DNA of 64,000 bases from Dryococelus australis. Taxonomy: Eukaryota > Arthropoda > Insecta > Phasmatodea > Phasmatidae. This document shows positions 47,796-58,704 of this stretch, piece by piece (within the stretch, counting starts at the first letter, position 1; every line of letters starts with the position of its first letter). Below the pieces are notes generated by a model that was not told where the DNA came from, made no database searches, and saw nothing but the letters and a program-made list of their open reading frames with translations. Where the stretch lies: the NCBI GenBank assembly GCA_029891345.1, contig CM056993.1, positions 274,526,900 to 274,590,899 of the forward strand, read 5' to 3'. The position numbers were made by a program, and so were the translations under genes.

Positions 47796-48033
47796 GTGGC
47801 ATTGCCCATGGTCTATGATGCACTGTTGTTGCTAGAGCCATGGGCAACTTAGTATCACTGCTTCGGAAATTGTAGGCAATACTATGAATTCGGTTGATGC
47901 CGAGAGGCAATGCAGGTTTACCATTAGAGTAATTCGGCCATCAACCCGTAGAGTAGTATCGTGCTTGGCCATTCACACTATTTTCTTTTTGGGGCTGCAT
48001 ATTCGCTAGTTGTTCGGTAGTCAGGTGGTTGCT

Positions 48034-48120
48034 TCAGTTGAAGTTCCCAGTTGTGACTGAGTCAAGTAGCACCAGCACTCTGTTCCCATTTATCTCGACT
48101 TCTATGTGTGGGGCTGTGGG
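48034..48120 (-). pseudogene. Protease active-site region, mutated
   Basis: The minus strand reads PHIEVEINGNRVLVLLDSVT, then TGNFN. Relatives have LLDTGA-like at this place; here it is LDSVTTG, so the Asp is kept but the Thr-Gly context is lost. It is in frame with the preceding gag tail. Confidence 0.7.
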
Positions 48121-48137
48121 GACTGATGGTTCCTCAT

Positions 48138-48916
48138 TTAAACCCTGGATGATGGGCCCTTGTGGTCCAGTGGTGAAGGCCAGCTTTGCACCCCGGTGGC
48201 GGCGTTTCCCATCTTGACATAGTGGTTTGGTTTTTTGGTCGGTCTTGATGGTACGGTTGCTGTCATTCGATTGACCTTGTTGGATGGAATGGTGGACCCC
48301 TCTGGTTTTCGGGGGCAATCCTTATTCCAGTGGTTCTCTGGGAAAATACCAGCATTTTGGTATAAATGCCATGCGTGTAGGTGGAGCCGGTGCATTCTTG
48401 AGTGATGCAACTGGTGGAGCTCGTATCTCCGGGACTTTTGTTGATATGAGTTTCTCCGGGACTTTTGTTGATATGAGTTTTTCGAGACTTGCTTGTGCTG
48501 CAAAATTTTGCTCTGCTTCCTGGGCACGATCAACCAGCTTGTCCGGGGTTGTGGGCTTAGCCGTGAGGAGGACGTTTCCTCAGGCTAGGCAGCAACATTC
48601 GGCTAATTGATCGGATGGTTGTAGCTTCATCAATTTCGGGGAACACGCGTCGAAACATCGGTTTCTTATGACGTATGAATATTTCAGCTTCGTCATTGAG
48701 TACCTGTGTCTGGCCATAGAATTGCATAGTTAGTCAAGCTAACACCACCTCGCCAGTGAATTCGGCAGCGAGTCTATTGCTGAATTGTTTCCAATTGGTC
48801 AGGAATTTGCTGTATCGTCCCCACCACGTTAAGGCCAGGCCTTTTAAATGTAACTGGGCCCTTTCTACCCATTGTTTTGCTGGTAGGTCCATCTCCCTAA
48901 ACTCCCTTTCACACAC
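48138..48916 (-). pseudogene. Gag capsid and degenerate zinc knuckle of element 2
   Basis: The capsid-like segment (48916-48734) reads EREFREMDLPAKQWVERAQL, HLKGLALTWWGRYSKFLTNW and KQFSNRLAAEFTGEVVLA. The A-x-x-WW and W-x-F-x-x-x-x-x-x-F pattern is typical of gypsy gag. Further down, NHWNKDCPRKPEG is the second half of a CCHC knuckle whose first cysteines are replaced. Between them, a 27-base unit (48427-48453 and 48454-48480) is tandemly duplicated in frame, giving SYQQKSRR twice. Stops and shifts occur between segments. Confidence 0.8.
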
Positions 48917-49024
48917 ACTTGTGTAAAGACTACTGGATCTTCATGAGGTCAGCCTGCAAAGTCTGTGATTTGGATGTCTTCGTCTCCCGGTCGCTGAGTA
49001 CCATTCCCAATTGTTTATAAATAC

Positions 49025-49439
49025 GGGATGGTTTTGATCAGAAGTGGGGGGTATGCTTTCCTTGGCACCTCTCACACTGATAGGCCCTCCCTGGCATAGA
49101 CAAGCGCTCATTGGGCCATCCTATGCACAGGTGATGGTATGGTTCGCTGCATGACGTGCACCGTATACGGTTAATGCCTCAACAGGGCCAAGTGATTTAG
49201 TTACAGAAGCTAGTAAGTTGTTGGCGGTTGGCTTCACATCTGTACTTCAACACTTCTGTGTCACGGGCCTCTTCAGGACAGCCTGGGCATACGTGGTAGA
49301 ACGTCTTGGTGCAGTAATAACATTCTATTCATAGTGAGCCACTACCTGGACATTCGGCATGGCTACACTGTGATTCGGGTATGTCATTCTCCGGGTCACG
49401 GTTTTCACCTGTGGTGGCGTTGATCTCTGAAGCTGACAT
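49025..49439 (-). pseudogene. Gag N-terminus with two PHD-like zinc fingers
   Basis: From ATG at 49439 on the minus strand one frame continues for ~135 codons with four or five stops. It begins MSASEINATTGENRDPENDI and has CSHAEC...IECYYCTKTFYHVCPGC (finger 1). About 60 residues later comes RCTSCSEPYHHLCIGWPNER...YQCERC (finger 2). The spacing C-x2-C, H-x1/2-C, C-x2-C resembles the end of PHD fingers, which bind histone tails. That the frame is kept across both fingers despite stops supports former coding. It starts 136 bases after the primer site, as expected for gag. Binding function is inference. Confidence 0.65.
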
Positions 49440-49574
49440 GTTAATGGCTATGGGTGCCACAGGGTTTTTCTTAGACTCCCTGAAGTCCGTTTGGTTTCTT
49501 CGGCTTGACCCTTAATTCTCCGGGTCCTGGTTGGTCTAGTTTGGCCGTTCACTGCATACAATTAATAGTCTGAC

Positions 49575-49592
49575 GCCCCACGATGGGCGCCA
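49575..49592 (-). other. Primer-binding site, tRNA-Lys type
   Basis: The minus strand reads TGGCGCCCATCGTGGGGC. It matches the 18-base complement of the tRNA-Lys(CUU)-type 3' end at all but one base (CATCG where CAACG is expected). It lies 10 bases inside the 5' LTR border, the correct place for priming first-strand synthesis. Confidence 0.8.
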
Positions 49593-49602
49593 GAAAATTT
49601 CT

Positions 49603-51377
49603 TCATGCGTGCCCGGTTACTGACTGTATGGCACTATTGTCGAGGTTTATTGCACTAGACCGAGTACGCGCGGTTATCGGTAGCTGACATTAGGTGTTAG
49701 TTAACCTGACTTACTCTGAAGGTCTTTGGTCGGTTGGTAACATGGGTTTGGTAGCTGAGCAAAGCTGCTGCTACAGTCCTTGGGTTTAGATTAGGTTGTA
49801 CTGAGTTGTCTCACACCATATTGCAAGTTCCAGGCTGCTGACTCTTGACTCCAGAATCTAGGATTGGCCAGTCTGTACCTAGCTTCAGTCATGTATACTA
49901 GACCCTTCAGCACAGGATGGTAGTCGGGACTGGTACGAACGTGTGGTGGGACTGGAGCAGTAGAGACTTCCTGTAACCTCAGTGAGGTGGTGCGGTCCCG
50001 TTCCGCCTGTCTTTCTGGCACAGGAGGGGCTAAGGTATTCCGCTGCTTGACATCTAGATGACAGATATTTTGTTCCCTACGCCATCTGCCATTATTTTAT
50101 AAATCATAGAGTTTGGTTTGCCACTGAACAAAATACGTTTTGCACTCCGGACGAGAAACGATTTTCTAATATAGTTTTGTCCAGTAGCCGATTGATAACA
50201 GAGCTCGGTGCCTCTGGTGATCCCCCGCTCTAATGGGCAGATCAGAGACGTTGAGTTGTGTGGGCCACCAAATGCTTCTACTGGATGTGTTATTCAGCCA
50301 ATGCCAGGCCGCAATATCCAGACCAATACCGCCTCCAGCACCTAGGTGCTCTGGTAGGTGATATAACCTAGGCTTGCTGTCTCCTTGGTGGAAAGTATTC
50401 CTAGTGGTTGTAGCTCCTTTGTTTCTTCCCTCCAGCACCTGGGTGCTCAGGGTAGTAGGAAACAACAGGTGGCCATCTAATGGGTGTGTTACCAGACTGG
50501 TGGTTCCCAGAAAGGGGGCCTCAGTCAAGCTAGTTCATATCTAAAATGTACCCGGTTTCTGTCGGCATTGCACAGTGGGAATTATTCCTAGCTGGCAAAG
50601 TAGATTTACTCCAGAAATAAAAGCGTTTGGGTAGAGAACAAAGCTGTATTTATTGAGGACTCGATAAACACAGTGACTTGTGCTATCTCCTACTAAGCAG
50701 ACTGTGTACTGAAGGTAAACTACGTTAGCCAGGTGTAGGCGACCTGGTCCTACACTAGAGGGGAAAGTGAACTGTCTAATTGTGGGTGTCTGGAAGAGAC
50801 AAAAGAAGTTAAAGTTAATGGAACAAGGTATATTCATGTTCGATGGTTGTCGAAGACTGTTGTCGCAGGGAGTAGCCACGATTACTACTGAAGACTCAAA
50901 GTTCGCTGGAGGCCCCAGCACTAAGGAGTGCCCGGGGTTTTCTCTAGAGAAGAAATATGAATGACTGCTGGAGCCCTGCCGCACACGGACTTAAATAGTC
51001 GGAAGTCTAGGCTGCCGCGGCGAGGTGCGGGGAAGGTATGTGACGTCCTTCTGCATGGAGGCTGGCGTGAGGTGAGAACCCTCTCGTTAGCGTTTTGCTT
51101 TGTGGATCTTCGGTGGTGCTCAGTCATGTCCCGAAGTGGCTGACAGGTTGTTGGCACTCAGCTCGGTTGGGGAGGGGGGAGGTGGCGTGCTCGCTGGTTG
51201 TGCAACCGTGAAACCATGTGTTCGGCCACCCGGTAGATTTATGCCGCACACAACAGCCATGTATTGGTTTGTGGTAACAACTCTCACTTGGGTTGAAGTA
51301 AGACTGTAAGGGTATACTTTTCGTTAAGAGCGATGAGTTATAATTGTATTTAATAATGGTATAAGCAGCATGTGTCA
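49603..51377 (-). repeat. 5' LTR of gypsy element 2
   Basis: 1775 bp. U3 starts at 51377 (TGACACATGCTGCTTATA on the minus strand) and U5 ends at 49603 (GGGCACGCATGA, decayed). A TATA-like box (ACTATTTAAG on the minus strand) lies near 50990-50999, and AATAAA of the R region near 50650 (CTCAATAAATACAGC). This is the best preserved full-length LTR of the superfamily and the reference for the solo copies. LTRs this long are uncommon in gypsy elements. Confidence 0.88.
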
Positions 51378-53217
51378 ATTGTTACACTCAGTTATTTGTA
51401 AATGCATTTTGCATTATTTGTACATTAATTTTGTCTAACATTAAAAGAATAAAAACGTACGCTAATATTGGTGCCATCTGTTGCGAATTGTTTGTACCAT
51501 TTGTTTGCTCTTTTGTGATGTCAGGAATTCGGATTGGTTGGCGTTAAACATTAAACGCGAAGACTCAAATGTCAGCCAACTTTTAATGCATTGCGTTTGA
51601 AGTTTAGCATCATGACAATGTTTTACGTTGATTGTAGCCAATGCCATTACTCTCCATTGATTCATGAGTTATTGTAATGCTTTATTGTAGTGTCAACGTG
51701 ATTGTAGCCAAGTCTTTATTGATAATAGTTGGTGACACATACAGTATTATAGCTAGTACTAACAGTACACAATTATATTTTTGTACGTTACAGTATGCAT
51801 TATCCTTCATAAATGTGTGCAATTTTTAGATTTAGCTATCGTTAGTAATGTTGTGTTAATTAGCTTGCTTATTGGCATTGACACTATTAATTTTACAACG
51901 AAATAAAATGAATGTGAATTCATATGTTGGCGCACAGGCAGATATTTTTACTTACACAACTTGTATTAAAATGTATTGTAGCCCTTTTTTGTATTTAACA
52001 CAGTTATAAGTACAAAATAGAACACACACCTTAATTGAAGTAGAGTATGTGAGGAGAAACAGAATTCTGGAAACATTAAATCAAGGACATTAGTACCATG
52101 CTTGAACAAAGTATCATTACCTCTTTTCCATTAGGAACTGAAAATGTTTTTCATACCACTGACAGCCAGACAGGCGTAATGCTTTAAGCTATGAGAGAGT
52201 GGTTTTCGTGATAAAAAGTACAAGGCTAAATTCAATGCATATTGCAGTACAGATAGCGTGCGCTGTTGCCAGACTCTCTACCCCATTATGATGTTTAGAA
52301 TATCGCTTGGTTGAAATTCTGTATGCATAAATAAAACATTTTAAGAAATTTAGAATCTTGTATTATTGCAAATTTAAGGATTTAAATGATTACTCAAATC
52401 TCTTATAAATATTTGTCTTACTCACATGCACGCATCCACACGCACATGTACATGGTGTGTATATATACATATATATGACCATTGCCCGAGTGCCCTCCCC
52501 CCCTCGATCATGATACAGGTCGATGCCCATGAACACTGATATTACCACTCACCAGCTGGCGCTCAAGACTATTAAAGTGGGGCACAGTAACATTTTTTGT
52601 ATTGCAGTATTAGCTGATCACATATAGAAAATTTTGTATGGAAATCACAACCAAAACTGATATGTACCGGTATCGCACATTTTGAAACAGAGCTTTACCT
52701 GAATTTCTGCAATGATTAGTATGCATAACAGGCAACAACAAAATGAAAGATCTATGAAAATAAAGAGTGATTGTGAAGAAAATAATCTTAGCCTTTTAAC
52801 TAGCCACATTTTAAATGCAATCGTAAACAAGTAAAATGCATCACTTGCAAAACATTGCATGGATCATCAAAAATTTTTGCGTGCGAAAATTGAAGTTCAT
52901 TAGGCCTACAATTTATTAAATATTTAAAAAAGCACAAAAATTCCTTGATGTTTGCTTTTTTTTTATGCCACTCTGAATATACCAGCTGTGTGTGATAAAT
53001 GGTTGTTCCTCACAACTAAGATTTATAGACTACATGTTACTCTTAAGAACTCGTAAATCTTAGTGCAGTAAAATAAGATATGCAAAACTTAATTTAAGGT
53101 ATATCATTCTGGTTTTTGTCACTAAATTACAATAATTAGCTCACTAGCATATTTTAGAAGGTGTATTCACATTGTAATTTTTTAAACCACTATCGACAGA
53201 TTTTACTCCACCACTAT
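51378..53217. other. No feature seen
   Basis: AT-rich intergenic sequence with a small CA/TA-rich patch near 52430-52480. No gene or element recognised. Confidence 0.6.
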
Positions 53218-53657
53218 TGACGCGTGCCCAGCTATCGACTGTGTGGCATGATCGTCGAGGTTTATTGCGCTAGCCCAAGTGCGTGGTTATAGGTAGCTGA
53301 CGGGAGGTGTTAGAAACCTGACTTACTCGGAAGATCTTCAGTCAGGTAGTAACGTACAGTAGAGTCTCATTATAGCGAGATGTCATGATTCCAGGTTTGG
53401 TCCTCGCTATAAGTGTGTCCTCGCTGTCGCAGAATTAGACGGATTTTGATCCCCAGTAGGGCGTACAAGTTAAAAATTGCCTTAAAATTGTGTTTGAACC
53501 ACCATAACGTAAAAATATCCTGTTATATAACTGAATGCGTGAAAATGAGCAGATAATCTGACCACGCCACGTAAGTATAGCCGCTCAGCCTGCAATCAGT
53601 TCCTCGGCCTACGCAACATTGCCCTGCAAGCGATAGCTTGCCCGTTACAGCTCCTCA

Positions 53658-53728
53658 CGCATAATTCTCACACCTTTTTTTTTTACAGGATTTTAGTGCC
53701 AGAAATTAAGGTGCGCGAATTATGCAAG
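53658..53728. repeat. Short inverted repeat (hairpin)
   Basis: GCATAATTCTCACACCTT and, about 35 bases later, AAGGTGCGCGAATTATGC, whose complement is GCATAATTCGCGCACCTT. A related phrase, GGTGCGTGAATTGCGC...GAGAATTATGCC, occurs at 54490-54528. It may be the two ends of a small nested element. Confidence 0.6.
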
Positions 53729-53814
53729 AAATCGCCAAGACACGTGCATGTAAACATTAAACTGGAGTCTACTTAAGTAATCCCTGCCAACTGCTGGGGA
53801 TACGTTTTAAAAAA

Positions 53815-53965
53815 AAAAACAGCACTTTATTTATTGATAATAGATATGGAGATACATATTCAAAATTAAATAACCTGTGTGCTGGGGCTAGTACAGAAAA
53901 CATTCCTGTGTGCATGTAGCTGGGCGAGCATCTTGATCCTTGCAGTGCGACCAGACGTGGTGGCT
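53815..53965 (-). repeat. Dispersed repeat with AATAAA end, copy 2
   Basis: Reverse-oriented relative of 5420-5570: CTAGCCCCAGCACACAGGTT, then TATTATCAATAAATAAAGT on the minus strand, followed by an A run (53808-53819 as T/A tract). The A run supports retroposition of a polyadenylated RNA. Confidence 0.6.
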
Positions 53966-55585
53966 TGCCTCTGTCGCTCACTACATGATTATTCTGGTGG
54001 GCGGCCACTGCCCCCCCGCCAGTTCCATCAGTACAGGTTTGGTTCACATCGTAACAGCGGCCCGGTATTGGGAAAACATGACATGCACATTAAACTCAGA
54101 AACAGTGTATTTTTTGCCCGCTTCTTTACTGCCGTGTTCCTCTGCACACACAATTACCTGTAGTTTAAATGCAGCAGTTTGACTGGTATATTAATTTACC
54201 CATTATGCATTCATACTAAACAAAATCAATATAAATGTAAACTATCAATTTCGTATTTAAAAAAACCACCCGAATACAAATAAACTCCGTAACTGATTTT
54301 GTATACATGTTTGCAGCGCTGTACGGTAGCCAAAAATTGATAATGGGACCAGTGACCTTGAAGTGTCAGAGACCTGGCACGGTCAAACAAAGCACGGGTA
54401 CATTAGCATTACATCCTTCGTTGAGGGAAACATGCTGAATTAAATATGAAAGGAAAATTTTTTCCCTAATTCAATATACCATAAAATTCGGGTGCGTGAA
54501 TTGCGCTAATGTGAGAATTATGCCAGTAAATACGGTTGTCACTGAAAAATTAGACATTTTCAGCTAACGAAACCTGTATGGTGCAAGACTTACTCAAAAC
54601 CAGCAAAAATTCAAGAAAACTTTATAAAAATGGATTAAAATTAAGTTTGTTATAGTACAGCGATAAAATGTAGTAGTAATTGTGTTCCTATCTTTAATTG
54701 GTATGCCACAGTATGAAAAAAAAAATGGTGAAAATCTGTTAATATTTAGCTGTATTCGATTCCAGCTATCGCTTCGACTGTTATGTTTAAATGGAATTTG
54801 TTTTCATTTAACAATAACGTTCGACCCACATATGCCAAGTTGTTTGAAATAAACACAGTTGACAGCACAATGACTGTGAACGACTACGGAAAAGCAGAAC
54901 TGATTCATGAAAACAGTGTCAAGGTAGAAAGGGCAGTATTATATTTATAGAATAATGCACTTGGTTAGAGAGAGAGGGAGGTTAGAAGGCATGGCAGAAG
55001 AATGTTACCTATAAGAGCAGCACAAGGTACTTCGGGAAACGAGAAGGCGGAGTGAGGGAGTGGAGTTACGGCAGACAGATAACAATAGCGCGCTTCACAC
55101 GATCATGAGTCCCACGCAAGCCTGCTTCACACGATCTCTCCGCATATGTTTCAACTCGAAAAATTACAATTTGTCATGGAATATTTTTGTGATTTTTTTG
55201 ACAGTTCCTCAAAAAGACCTTGTTATACCAGTGTCTTGCAGTTGCCATGCTGGCTACAACGTGATTCTACTGTAATTGACTGGCTGTGGAGCAACTGTTG
55301 CTACAGACCTTGATTTAGATTACATTGTACTTCAAGTTCCAGGCCACTGACTCTTGGCTCCAGAAGTTAGGATTCGTTAATCCGTACCTAGCTTTAGTCC
55401 GGTTGATTAGACCCCTCACCACTGGGTGATAGTCGGGACTGGTTCAGATGAGCGGTGGAAAATGAATACCTTGTACCACATGGATAGTTGAGACTGCCTG
55501 TAATCTCAGTGAGGCGACACAGTCCTATTCCACCTGTCTTCCTTGCGTAGAAGGGGCTAAGGTACTCCACTGCTGGACTTATGAA

Positions 55586-57354
55586 AATCAAACTTTGAAA
55601 AAACACCCTAGGCAAAACATGTCAACCTGTATTCCACAAATATATAACACTATGGTTAACTTTAGTAGACTACTGTATTATTGAATAAATGAAACTTTAC
55701 CTTAGTATCTTCTATAATGTTGTAATATTTATTTCTTTTTAAATATGAATTAACAACAGCGAGAGCAGTGACGTGTTGGCAACGGCCGGTAAGAAATAGT
55801 TCACAGTTAAAATATTATTTTAACCTAGTTTTTTAGTATACTAATTGTAAATTAAACAGTGCCTATTTAAATATTTAGGTAGCCCCGATGGCAACATACC
55901 TCATTTTTACAGTTGAAAATTTTGTGAGTAGGCCATAAATGGTGTGTTGTTTTATCAAGCGAGAGCAATTTTGAAGCAACTGTCTGCATAGCGAGCTTTG
56001 TTGCTCTCTCTCCGACTTTGTCTCTTTCACAGTCAGGAAGTTTCACTTTGCTAGTATGTAAAAATTGTACCTGTTTTCAATTGTAGCATATTTTGTACTT
56101 ATTACAGCAAAATAATGATCTTTGAATTTGTAATTTACAACTGAAAAGAGGTTTTAATGTTTGAATACTTATTTAAATATATTTAGTATGATGGCGGGGC
56201 AGAAACAAAGTGAAGTTGGCAGACGTGGCGAGCCATGACATGGCGTGTTGCTGTTTTACCAAACGAAGCGTAAATTATACTTACTTCAAAAAATACTTCA
56301 CATTACCACATCACGTTTGTAGACGTTGTGTTTTTAAACCTACCTAGGCAAGTTTCAATGTGATAAATCTGTGATTCCGCGGCAATAATAAATATACTGT
56401 TACGGTGTGTTTCGTTAACCGCTGCGTGTGAAATAGCGTGGCGTGGCTGTTTGGTGATAGTTACGCTGGATCTGTGTGTGCGTGATTTCAAATATTTGAT
56501 GTGGACTATTTATACGTTGTAAATGTGAACTGTTTTATGACAAAGTTATTTATTTACATCCACGTATGTTTATTTATCACAACGTTGTACCTTTGCCCTG
56601 GGTGTTTGAAACACAGTCGTGTGACGTGATTTACCACCAATCCCTAAAAATAACCAAGCCCAGCCTCAATAAATTTCAATAAACCTAATACACAGTAAGT
56701 AACAACACACATAAATGAGAGTGGTATAAAAGTTATGGTAGGCTTTTTTGAGTGCACGTTCACAGCTAGATTTTAATGTCACTTTTTCGTTGGACTGTCT
56801 ATTCCTTCATTATTTGAACTGAGGCAGTCCTTTTAAATAAATAATCCAATATATATCAATAAAAAGTTAAATACTATAGTTCATTACCCCGCAGTTGTAA
56901 CAGTGTTTATCACAGTCGCTGCAAAATATTAACGTGCATTACGTGTTATGTGCTGTCTCATAGAAAACAAATATGTTAATGTAACATAACCGTAAGAACT
57001 GTCGTTAATTCAGGCATTTTTAAAACGTCATAAAGCTGACCTTAATAATATTATAGGCCTAAACTGTGAATATTCGTACGAAATTGTTTTTGAAATAGAC
57101 CTAAGACAGAATTCTTTGAAAAGCAGTAAACAGTAAACACATTTGACAGGTATAAAAGTAGAAGTCACATTCCAATGTTTATTTTTAAGTGTACGAACAC
57201 TTACACACACAATGGCATGTAAACATTGCTTTGACAGATGCTACATGGCAGTCACATGGCAATGTTTGTTTGCATTTGGCGGAAGGATACGAAACGGGCC
57301 TACAAGTAGATATTTAGCAGGGCTCCTAGAAAGTTGCTTCCAATGGGGAATGGA
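55586..57354. mobile_element. Unidentified 1.77-kb AT-rich insertion in the LTR
   Basis: The LTR stops after TGGACTTA (55578-55585) and resumes at TGGACTAT (57355-57362). These could be an 8-bp duplication with changes, which would suggest a hAT-type event. The right end read inward is TTCCCCATTGGAAGC, and CAGGGCTCCTAG occurs 22 bases further in; the left end is TGAAAATCAAAC. These do not form a clear inverted repeat. No coding potential. Confidence 0.5.
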
Positions 57355-58704
57355 CTATAGATGAGCAATCTTTTGTTCCCTATGCCTTCGGCCGTGCCTT
57401 ATCTTGTAGGTCATAGAATTTGGTTCGCCACTGAACAAGATAAGGTGTGAACTCTGGACAATAATATATCCCCCTATAATAGTGTAAGTCCTGTAGCTGA
57501 TTCGTGGCACAAGCTCGGTAAGTGTCTCTACTGATCCCCCACATCTGCAGGCTGATCAGAGTCGTTGAGCCGCGTGGGCCACCAATACTACTACTGGATG
57601 TGATTTTCCAGCCAAGGCCAGGCCGCAACCCCCAGGCCAATACCGCCCCCAGCTTCCAGATGCTCTGGTAGGTGATACAACCTAGGTTTGCTCTCTCTCT
57701 CCTTGGTGGAAGATATTCCTAGTGGTAGTGGCTCCTCTGTTCCTTCACTCCAGCACCTTGGTGCTCAGGGTAGTAGGAAGCAACAGGCGGCCGTCTAATG
57801 GGTGTGTTACCAGACTGGATGTCCCCAGAAGGGGGACCTCAGTCAAGTTAGATCATATTTAAAACGTACTTGCTTTTGGTCGGCAGTGCACAGTGGGAAT
57901 TATTCCAAGCTGGCAAAGTAGATTTACTCCAGAAATAAAAGCGTTTGGGTAGAGAACAAAGCTGTATTTATTGAGGACTCAATAAATATAGTAACTCTCG
58001 GTATCTCCTACCAAGCAGACGGAGTACCAAACGGAAAAGTATGGTAGCCAGGTGTAGGCAACCTGGTTCTAAGCTGGCGGGAAAGAGAACTAGAAAACTG
58101 AATATTTAACTACTCGACTAAAGCTGTCTAATGCAGGTGTCTGTAGGAGACAAAAGATGTTAAAGTTTAAGTAGCAAGGTATATTCGTGTTCAATGGATA
58201 TTGAAGACTGTTGCCGTCGCAATGGTAACCGCGATGGCTATTGAAGACTCGAGGTTTCGATGGAGGCTCCAGCACTAAGGAGTGCTTGGAGTTTCTCAAG
58301 AGAAGAATTATGAATGACTGCTGGAGCCCCGCTGCGTGCGGACTTATATAGTCGGAAGTCTAAGCTGCCACAGCGTCCTTCTGCCGTGGGAGGTGGGAAC
58401 CCTCTCATCAGCATTGTTGGTTCGTGGATCTTCGGCCGCACCCGAAGTGGCTGAAGCTTGTAGGCACTCAGCGTGTGGGGAGGGAGGGAAACAGTGTGCT
58501 CGCTGGGTATGTAACCTTGCCATGTGTTCGGCCACCCGGCAGATTCTCGGCGACCGAGAACTTATGTGCAAAGTTTTGTGTGCAACAACTCACGTGGGTG
58601 GTTGAAGTAGACAACTCTTACATAAGTTGAAGTAAGGGTATACTTCAAGTAAAGAGCGATGAGTCGTAATTGTAGTTTATTAGTATTATAAGCGGCACGT
58701 GTCA

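Larger units (their letters stand above)
41050..51377 (-). mobile_element. Ty3/gypsy element 2, two LTRs, minus strand, internally deleted
   Basis: A 10.3-kb element. The 5' LTR (49603-51377) is followed on the minus strand by a primer site (49575-49592), gag with PHD-like fingers (49439 down), capsid-like and degenerate zinc-knuckle parts, protease, a stub of RT, the end of RNase H, integrase (47060-46069), and a long C-terminal tail (46068-44600). Non-coding sequence follows, then a G22 polypurine-like tract (42822-42843) and the 3' LTR (about 41050-42817). This order defines Ty3/gypsy. Long LTRs (1.77 kb) and an extended pol tail are distinctive. Most of RT and RNase H is deleted, and all parts have stops or shifts, so it can only have moved with help. 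Target duplication not evident. Confidence 0.85.
53357..55272. mobile_element. Pogo/Tigger-like DNA transposon, non-coding, inserted in LTR
   Basis: Left end CAGTAGAGTCTCATTATAGC; right end read inward CAGTAGAATCACGTTGTAGC. They match at 16 of 20 bases. TA flanks both sides (53355-53356, 55273-55274). The LTR resumes exactly after the second TA, which proves insertion. No transposase frame survives. Inside are a second copy of the dispersed AATAAA repeat (53815-53965) and a hairpin (53658-53728), so the element itself received further insertions. Confidence 0.82.
53218..58704 (-). mobile_element. Solo LTR split by two later insertions
   Basis: Three pieces (53218-53356, 55273-55585, 57355-58704) join to one LTR of about 1.8 kb that aligns to 49603-51377 in order. 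It begins TGACGCGTGCCCAGCTAT and ends AAGCGGCACGTGTCA. The first gap is a pogo-like element (53357-55272), the second an unknown insertion (55586-57354). On the minus strand TATATAAG lies near 58344-58351. The sequence ACAGATTTTACTCCACCA flanks the LTR on both sides (ends at 53213 and begins at 58710), longer than a normal gypsy target duplication. Confidence 0.82.
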
